Shown here: positions 36,506 to 41,295 of the stretch, one piece after another
How positions within the stretch are numbered: the stretch's first letter is position 1
Layout: every line of letters starts with the position of its first letter
Assembly: GCA_027365525.1 (NCBI GenBank)
Contig: DAHXMJ010000030.1
Location: forward strand, 1 to 41,295
Source: Acidithiobacillus sp.
Lineage (GTDB): Bacteria > Pseudomonadota > Gammaproteobacteria > Acidithiobacillales > Acidithiobacillaceae
Length of the DNA stretch: 41,295 nt
Reading direction: 5' to 3'
Position numbers and translations under genes: made by a program
Notes under the pieces: model-generated
Databases searched by the model: none
Seen by the model: only the letters and a program-made list of their open reading frames with translations
What the model was told of the DNA's origin: nothing

Positions 36506-37726
36506 TCAGACTTTCTGGATATCTTCCTCGGGATAGGCACTGACGTGGTGGATGGCAAGATCCGGGCCCAGATATTCGGCCTCTTCCTCCATACGGATTC
36601 CGACAAGCTGTCGCAACGCGCCATAGACAAGAAAGCTGCCCAGAACAGCTATGGCAACACCCAGGGCCGTACCGGCGACCTGTGATGCCATGCTGACGCC
36701 ACCTGCTCCACCAAGTGCCCGGGATCCAAAAATGCCGGCCGCGATCCCCCCCCATGTTCCACAGATCCCATGGAGTGGCCAGACACCCAGTACATCGTCC
36801 AGACGGAGCCGGTGCTGCACAAAGGTAAAAAGATAGACAAAAATGGCTCCGGCTATAGCCCCAATAAAAAGCGCACCGACAGGCTGGACAATATCGGACC
36901 CGGCGCAGATTGCCACCAGACCAGCCAGGGCACCGTTATGGGTGAATCCCGGATCCCCCTTCCCAAGGGCCAGTGCAGCCAGAACCCCGCCGACCAGCGC
37001 CATCAAGGAGTTTAGCGCTACCAGGCCCTGAACCGCCTCAAGACGCTGTGCACTCATCACGTTGAAACCAAACCAGCCAATAATGAGAATCCAGGACCCC
37101 AGGGCAAGAAACGGAATGTTGGAAGGCGGCATCGGGTGAATGCTTCCATCCCGGCCATACCGGCCCCGGCGCGGGCCGAGGAGAGCCACCGCCATGAGCG
37201 CCATCCAGCCCCCTACCGCATGCACCACCACTGAACCGGCAAAATCATGGAAAGGCGCGCCAAAATGCTGGGAAAGCCAGGCCTGGATGCCGTAGTTTCC
37301 ATTCCAGACAATCCCTTCGTAAAAAGGGTAGACCAGTCCGACCAGAAGCGCCGTTGCAATCAACTGGGGAACAAAGCGGGCACGCTCCGCAATGCCACCG
37401 GAAATGATCGCGGGCACAGCCGCGGCAAAGGTAAGCAAAAAAAAGAAACGCACCATGGCAAAGCCATGGTCCTGTGCTGTCAGGCTGTGTACATCTCCCA
37501 AAAAACTTATGCCGTAGGCAAGATGGTAGCCAACAAAGAAATAGACGATGGTAGAAATGCCAAAATCGCTCAGGATCTTTACCAGTGCATTGACCTGGCT
37601 GCGCCGGCGCACGGTGCCCAGCTCAAGAAACGCAAAGCCCCCGTGCATGGCAAAAACCAGGATGGCACCCATCAGCAGGAAAAAGACACTTCCTCCCGGC
37701 GTGGATGCAGATGCGGTGACGCTCAT
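36506..37726 (-). CDS. amtB: Ammonium transporter, Amt family
   Basis: An 11-helix ammonium channel of 406 residues. The pore features are present: the phenylalanine gate region FAAAVPAIISGGIAERARF, the conserved aspartate in HDFAGSVVVHAVGGW, and the twin pore histidines at about 166 (VVVH) and 318 (PLHGICGTWG). The N-terminus begins almost directly with TM1 (FFLLMGAILVFAMHGGFAFLELG), without the signal peptide of E. coli AmtB. TM1 ends in FAFLELG where many Amt proteins have LALFYGG, marking a divergent subgroup. The ATG follows GGGGAG. It lies between recR and nnrD, with no glnK (PII) gene beside it. Confidence 0.92.
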   Translation of the reverse strand: MSVTASASTPGGSVFFLLMGAILVFAMHGGFAFLELGTVRRRSQVNALVKILSDFGISTIVYFFVGYHLAYGISFLGDVHSLTAQDHGFAMVRFFFLLTFAAAVPAIISGGIAERARFVPQLIATALLVGLVYPFYEGIVWNGNYGIQAWLSQHFGAPFHDFAGSVVVHAVGGWMALMAVALLGPRRGRYGRDGSIHPMPPSNIPFLALGSWILIIGWFGFNVMSAQRLEAVQGLVALNSLMALVGGVLAALALGKGDPGFTHNGALAGLVAICAGSDIVQPVGALFIGAIAGAIFVYLFTFVQHRLRLDDVLGVWPLHGICGTWGGIAAGIFGSRALGGAGGVSMASQVAGTALGVAIAVLGSFLVYGALRQLVGIRMEEEAEYLGPDLAIHHVSAYPEEDIQKV

Positions 37727-37758
37727 TATGGCTCCCCAATACAGAGTAATATAGGTGT

Positions 37759-38358
37759 CTAATCTTCTATGGACCGGCGCCCGAGGAGCGCGCGCCCAAC
37801 CGTACTCCGGTCCACATATTCCAGTTCCCCACCCACAGGAATGCCGCGGGCAATTCGGCTGGTCCCAATGCCCACAGGAATCGTTGATGCGAGGAACTGG
37901 GCGGTCGCCTCTCCCTCCAGGGTGGAGTTGGTGGCAAAAATGACTTCTTTCAGCCCGGGTTCCTGCAGACGCTTTTCCAGCAGGTCCAGGTGCAGGGCCT
38001 CCGGGCCAACCCCGTCCAGGGGGGACAGATGGCCCATCAGGACAAAATAGTCCCCTCCGTATACACCGGAATCCTCAATCGCCACTACATCAGCTGGCGA
38101 TTCGACAACGCAGAGCAGGGTCCGGTCCCGGCTGCCAGCACCACAGATGGTGCAGAGCTCCTGCTCGCAGAGATTGTTGCAGCGCCGGCAGTGGCCTACC
38201 TGCTCACAGGCGGTAGCCAGAGCCGACGCCAGCTGGAACATGAGATCACGTTTCCGGAGCAGAAGATCAAACGCGATCCGCTGGGCGGAACGGGGACCAA
38301 TACCTGGAAGCCGGCGCAGAAGGGCCGTAAGCCGGTCGAGACTGGGAGTCGCAGACAT
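37759..38358 (-). CDS. recR: Recombination mediator protein RecR
   Basis: RecR works with RecO (and RecF) to load RecA on single-stranded gaps. The 199-residue protein has the helix-hairpin-helix LPGIGPRSAQRIAF at about 17-30 and a zinc finger with Cys57, Cys60, Cys69 and Cys72. The Toprim domain (LCVVESPADVVAIEDSG) and a C-terminal Walker-B-like region follow. Length is exactly typical. It follows ybaB by four bases; dnaX-ybaB-recR is a widely conserved order. Confidence 0.97.
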   Translation of the reverse strand: MSATPSLDRLTALLRRLPGIGPRSAQRIAFDLLLRKRDLMFQLASALATACEQVGHCRRCNNLCEQELCTICGAGSRDRTLLCVVESPADVVAIEDSGVYGGDYFVLMGHLSPLDGVGPEALHLDLLEKRLQEPGLKEVIFATNSTLEGEATAQFLASTIPVGIGTSRIARGIPVGGELEYVDRSTVGRALLGRRSIED

Positions 38359-38362
38359 GGGT

Positions 38363-38686
38363 TCAGAACGGCAGGTTCAGTCCTGGAACATTCATCCCGC
38401 CAGTGATGGCCGACAGGCGCTCGGCACTGGTTTTCTCAGCGTTGCGCAGGGCATCATTTACTGCGGCAGCCACCAGGTCTTCCAGCATTTCCCGGTCCGC
38501 TTCCACGAGAAGTGACGGATCGATGTGCACCCGCCGCACGTCATTGCGGCAGGTCATGGTCACTTCTACCAGATTTCCGCCCGCACGCCCCTGCACTTCC
38601 ACATGGGCCAGTTCTTCCTGTGTTTTCTGCAGGCGTTCCTGCAGCTGCTGGGCCTGTTTCATGATATTTCCCAAACCGCCTTTCAT
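38363..38686 (-). CDS. ybaB: YbaB/EbfC nucleoid-associated protein
   Basis: A small dimeric DNA-binding protein of 107 residues that spreads over the nucleoid. It starts with a helical [19 protein letters not shown], then the strand [17 protein letters not shown] and the [13 protein letters not shown]-like region (here [13 protein letters not shown]). The C-terminus reads [19 protein letters not shown]. The ATG follows AAGGAG at good spacing. It is placed between dnaX (52-base gap) and recR as in most bacteria. Confidence 0.95.
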   Translation of the reverse strand: MKGGLGNIMKQAQQLQERLQKTQEELAHVEVQGRAGGNLVEVTMTCRNDVRRVHIDPSLLVEADREMLEDLVAAAVNDALRNAEKTSAERLSAITGGMNVPGLNLPF

Positions 38687-38738
38687 GTGTTTTTCTCCTT
38701 CGTGTGAATATTCCTGCGACAGCTGCCCCCCCCCGGAT

Positions 38739-40337
38739 TCAGACTTGCCCGCCAGCCTCCGGTGTTTCCAGCTCTACCCGGAGAATCCTCGCGTCGAACT
38801 GTTCCATATATTCCAGCACCCGTGCATCGCTCCCCACCGTCTGCTCCGCCTGCTGCTGGAGCAGACGCTTCTCACGGGCCGCTTCGGCGGCCAGGCTGCC
38901 CGGGCCCTCCCCCTCAACCAGGGTCTGGAGACCAATAGCTGGCCTCTGCCCCCAGTGACGCTCCAGGGCGGACAGAAGGCCGCGCTGGGCTCTGGGATCA
39001 TCCAGATAGGGCCGGTAATTTGCCTCCACTCCAATCTCCAGGCGCTCAGCATCACAGCGGGATGCCCGGGTGTGGCGTAGCACCTCGCGAAGCGTAGGCG
39101 GAAGATCCAGAATGGCCAGCAGGTCCTCCCAAGAAGGAGACGGCTCCGCAGGCGTCTGTCTGGAAGATCCGGTCATGGCCGCCAGCGGGTTTTCTGGAAC
39201 AGGGGCAGATTCCTGCGGCTCCTGCTCCCTCCAGCCGTCCGGACTTCGTGGTCCGTCCGGGCTCTGGAAAGCAAAGACACGGAGAAACGCCATTTCGACA
39301 GCCATGCGGGAATCGGGATACAGGTAAAAATCTCTCCGTGCCGACAGCAGGATGTAATGCCAGGCCTGCAGGGTCAGAAGATCCACGGTGAGCAGGCCAT
39401 CTCCGGCGAAAGGGGGTATCTCCAGGGTATCCGAACGGATCCACCGGGAAAGGCAGGCCTGGTGTACGGCCTCAATCACAGCGTCCAGAATGGCCTCGGG
39501 CTCATGGCCTACAGCAATCTGGCTGTACAGAAGCTCAAACAGTTTCCCCGCATCCATCCGGACCATGGAATCCACAAGGGTCCAGGCGGCCTCACTACCG
39601 CCAGTCCCCAGCATCTGGTGGACTCCCTCAAGAGTCACCTCCCCCCCGCCCTGTGCAATCGCCTGGTCAGCCAGGCTAAGGGCATCCCGCAGGCTGCCGT
39701 CGGCTGCCTTCGACAGCCGTTTCAGTGCTTCAGGTTCTGCCGGCACAGCTTCAGCTTCCAAGATCTGCTGCAGGCGCCTCTCAATCAGGGGGAGATCGAG
39801 TCTCCGCAGCTGGAATTGCAGGCAGCGGGAAAGGATTGTAGGCGGGATCTTTTGCGGATCTGTAGTCGCAAAAATGAATTTTACGTGCTCAGGCGGTTCT
39901 TCCAGGGTTTTAAGCAGGGCATTGAAACTGTGCGCAGACAGCATGTGCACTTCATCGATCAGGTATATCTTGTACCGCCCGGCAGATGGGGCATACTGGA
40001 CATTGTCCAGCAGTTCGCGGGTTTCATCCACACGGGTCCGGCTGGCTGCATCGACTTCCAGCAGGTCCATGAAACTGCCTGCCGGAATGGAGAGGCAGGC
40101 GTTGCAGATTCCGCAGGGACTGCTGCTTACACCACGCTCACAGTTCAGGCATTTGGCTACCAGCCTGGCCAGTGTGGTTTTTCCGACCCCCCGAGTGCCG
40201 GTAAAGAGGAGAGCATGATGCACGCGCCCGGAATCCAGGGAATGCCGTAGGGCCCTGACAGTGCTTTCCTGACCGACAAAATCGGAAAAATTCTGTGGAC
40301 GCCAGCGCCGGGCCAGAGCCTGATATGCACCAGACAT
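38739..40337 (-). CDS. dnaX: DNA polymerase III subunit tau/gamma
   Basis: DnaX forms the clamp loader and, in its long form, ties the replisome together. From the ATG at 40337 it has 532 residues. It begins with the family's [18 protein letters not shown]. The Walker A motif GTRGVGKT is at 47-54, the zinc cysteines are in [16 protein letters not shown], and [23 protein letters not shown] is intact. A Pro/Ser-rich linker and a C-terminal tau domain follow. I saw no A-AAA-AAG slippery site, so a shorter gamma form by frameshift is not supported. The start lies about 14 bases after the SRP RNA gene and has no recognisable ribosome site. Confidence 0.96.
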   Translation of the reverse strand: MSGAYQALARRWRPQNFSDFVGQESTVRALRHSLDSGRVHHALLFTGTRGVGKTTLARLVAKCLNCERGVSSSPCGICNACLSIPAGSFMDLLEVDAASRTRVDETRELLDNVQYAPSAGRYKIYLIDEVHMLSAHSFNALLKTLEEPPEHVKFIFATTDPQKIPPTILSRCLQFQLRRLDLPLIERRLQQILEAEAVPAEPEALKRLSKAADGSLRDALSLADQAIAQGGGEVTLEGVHQMLGTGGSEAAWTLVDSMVRMDAGKLFELLYSQIAVGHEPEAILDAVIEAVHQACLSRWIRSDTLEIPPFAGDGLLTVDLLTLQAWHYILLSARRDFYLYPDSRMAVEMAFLRVFAFQSPDGPRSPDGWREQEPQESAPVPENPLAAMTGSSRQTPAEPSPSWEDLLAILDLPPTLREVLRHTRASRCDAERLEIGVEANYRPYLDDPRAQRGLLSALERHWGQRPAIGLQTLVEGEGPGSLAAEAAREKRLLQQQAEQTVGSDARVLEYMEQFDARILRVELETPEAGGQV

Positions 40338-40351
40338 CAGGCAGGAAGAAG

Positions 40352-40453
40352 GGTGGCGACTCCAACCAGCCACACCCCGGCACCTGGATCAGTAGCTGCC
40401 GCTGCTCCCTTCCGGGCCTGACGGGGTTCACCACCTACCACTGCGAGAGGACC
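40352..40453 (-). ncRNA. ffs: Signal recognition particle RNA (4.5S RNA)
   Basis: The minus strand contains the hallmark apical hairpin of bacterial SRP RNA: CAGGCCCGGAAGGGAGCAGC, flanked by the pairing arms GTGGTGAACCCCG on the 5' side and GTGCCGGGGTGTGGCTGG on the 3' side. The size (about 100 nt) fits the short 4.5S type, which binds Ffh to target membrane proteins. Ends are estimated: 5' at GGTCC (40453 to at most 40460) and 3' near 40352. A sigma-70-like promoter is just upstream. Location directly before dnaX is known in other gammaproteobacteria such as Pseudomonas. Confidence 0.93.
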
Positions 40454-40466
40454 GGTTTTTGTCGCC

Positions 40467-40496
40467 ATAGTATGGAAGCAATCTGCCTCTTGATAA
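40467..40496 (-). promoter_or_regulatory. Promoter for ffs
   Basis: On the minus strand TTATCA (40491-40496, 4/6) is 18 bp from TACTAT (40467-40472, 4/6). The predicted start near 40460 falls within a few bases of the SRP RNA 5' end, which supports the call. Read-through would also transcribe dnaX. Confidence 0.55.
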
Positions 40497-40757
40497 AACA
40501 TGCTGGGGGAGGGTAGCACATCCAGGGATAGAAAGCATAACCTGCGTTGTTTCACCCGAAATACGGACCTTCTGCAGGACCATATTCCCTGCATTCCCCG
40601 GCAGACCGAGGCAGCATACTGGTACCCTGGCAGAACGTCAAATGAAGGAAAGCCCCGGCATGAATGGCGCAGCCAAGGCCAAGCTGGAAACAGGGTAAAG
40701 AACCATGGCTGCTCACAAAAAAACTTCCACTCCGAATTAAGGAATCCTGCAATAAGC
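40497..40757. other. Non-coding stretch upstream of ffs
   Basis: I find no convincing protein gene, tRNA or repeat here. Short open frames exist on both strands but lack ribosome sites and recognisable sequence. The only clear signal is a sigma-70-like promoter on the minus strand (40613-40641). The stretch links the end of the housekeeping operon to the interrupted accessory gene. Confidence 0.6.
40613..40641 (-). promoter_or_regulatory. Good sigma-70-like promoter 150 bp upstream of ffs
   Basis: On the minus strand TTGACG (40636-40641, 5/6) is exactly 17 bp from TATGCT (40613-40618, 4/6). Transcription would start near 40606 and run about 150 nt before reaching ffs. It could be a second promoter for ffs-dnaX or drive a small RNA. 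Confidence 0.5.
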
Positions 40758-41169
40758 TCACTTACCAAGATGGGTCTTGGTCAAGAGATCAAGCATCATC
40801 CCTCCTGGCACCAAGCTTATGGAAGCATGCCGGTGAGCCAGGGCCACAGGAATGACCGCGCTTTCGTATAGGTCAAACTGCAAATGGCGGATCAGATCGA
40901 ACGCCCTTGCCAATTGCCCTGTATAGCGAGACTCGTCCGCCTTGTCCTTCTGGAAATTTCCGCCACTCTTATCCTTGAAGGGGTATGGCAGCCCAACCGT
41001 GAAGACCTGCCCTGACTCCGCCTCGAAAATGAAGTCTTGGCCATAGTAAGTGTCGTCGCCGAAATTGCGCTTGAACGGAATTCCCCCATTGATGAAGCGT
41101 TCGCGATAAGCATCGCCCACCACTCGATAGCTCCCCTTCTGAAGGAAGCGTTTGATTGGTAATCCCCCC
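40758..41169 (-). pseudogene. 3' remnant of a possible NurA-type nuclease gene, interrupted by an IS element
   Basis: An open frame encodes about 137 residues ending at TGA (40758) but has no proper start. It reads back into the IS end, where the only start-like codon is a TTG at 41174. Visible segments are GDDTYYGQDFIFEAESG, FTVGLPYPF and, near the C-terminus, VIPVALAHRHASISLVPGG. The PYPF and ALAHRHAS segments resemble the C-terminal part of NurA-domain nucleases, which work with HerA-type ATPases; this match is from memory and tentative. The N-terminal part with the catalytic residues would lie beyond the IS. Base composition looks lower in GC than the neighbouring genes, suggesting acquired DNA. 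Confidence 0.45.
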
Positions 41170-41295
41170 TGCAAAAAGTTGGGATTGGAAGTAGAATTTT
41201 CTCGATACGAGGGGGTTCTACATGAAGCAGTCGAAATTCACGGATAGCCAGATCATTGCGGCATTGAAACAGGCAGAAGGCGGTACGCCGGTACC
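41170..41295 (+). mobile_element. IS3-family insertion sequence, left end (continues outside window)
   Basis: The sequence changes from the reading frame of the interrupted gene to a typical IS3-family left end: a terminal region beginning near TGCAAAAAGTTGGG, a short leader, a GAGGGGG ribosome site and the start of OrfA. The exact end is not proven, because the right inverted repeat and target duplication lie outside. The boundary at 41170 is chosen for the TG that begins most IS3-family ends and could be off by several bases. Confidence 0.65.
41222..41295 (+). CDS. IS3-family transposase OrfA, N-terminal fragment (runs off window)
   Basis: The first 24 residues, MKQSKFTDSQIIAALKQAEG followed by GTPV, match the helix-turn-helix start of IS3-family OrfA proteins (commonly MKKSRFTESQIV). 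OrfA binds the IS ends, and a frameshift normally joins it to the OrfB integrase domain. The ATG follows GAGGGGG at six bases. No stop is reached before the window ends, so whether the element is intact cannot be judged. Confidence 0.85.
   Translation, partial: MKQSKFTDSQIIAALKQAEGGTPV

Noticed and set aside
38739-40337. Programmed frameshift in dnaX giving a gamma form
   Set aside because: No A-AAA-AAG or other run of six or more A residues was seen on the coding strand; the longest A-runs are five and lie in the wrong part of the gene.

Overview
The window is one continuous bacterial chromosome segment, GC-rich (high fifties percent by eye), packed with housekeeping genes and almost free of accessory DNA until the last ~0.6 kb. 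Two conserved gene orders identify the broad group: ndk-rlmN-pilF-rodZ-ispG-hisS-yfgM-bamB-der (typical of gammaproteobacteria) and hfq-hflX-hflK-hflC-hisZ-purA (typical of beta- and some gammaproteobacteria that use HisZ). This mix, with a PEP carboxylase, an ornithine-lipid gene pair and an endonuclease-type MutL, fits a deep-branching proteobacterium such as an Acidithiobacillus relative. That assignment is inference; no 16S rRNA gene is present.

Layout, left to right. (1) 1-4902, plus strand: 3' part of gltB, then gltD and hemE (glutamate synthase and haem synthesis). (2) 4951-6724, minus strand: olsB-olsA, a likely ornithine-lipid operon behind a tandem Pho-box promoter. (3) 6786-13048, minus strand: hfq-hflX-hflK-hflC-hisZ-purA. 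(4) 13216-16663, plus strand: ppc and a maf/yceF gene, divergent from hfq. (5) 16688-19917, minus strand: pstS-pstC-pstA phosphate uptake genes behind a second Pho-box array, without pstB or phoU. (6) 20011-30448, minus strand: ndk-rlmN-pilF-rodZ-ispG-hisS-yfgM-bamB-der, a small membrane protein, sixA, and a separately promoted DsrE-like gene. (7) 30563-40496, minus strand: SRP RNA gene (ffs), dnaX, ybaB, recR, amtB, nnrD, bioA, a CBS-domain gene, tsaE, mutL and miaA; the last six are linked by five consecutive 4-base stop/start overlaps. (8) 40497-41295: a non-coding stretch with a good promoter, the 3' remnant of a possible NurA-type nuclease gene, and the left end of an IS3-family element that interrupts it and runs off the window.

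The most interesting signal is regulatory. The ols and pst operons share the same promoter design: four heptamers repeated every 11 bp, the last ending in TCAC, then exactly 10 bp to a -10-like hexamer. This predicts that phosphate starvation switches on phosphate uptake and replacement of phospholipid by phosphorus-free ornithine lipid together. Other points worth checking are hflX, whose homology runs upstream of every ATG/GTG/TTG codon; dnaX, which starts about 14 bases after the SRP RNA with no visible ribosome binding site; and the interrupted nuclease-like gene at the right edge, which may mark the start of an accessory or defence region outside the window. I did not find a complete undescribed system inside the window.
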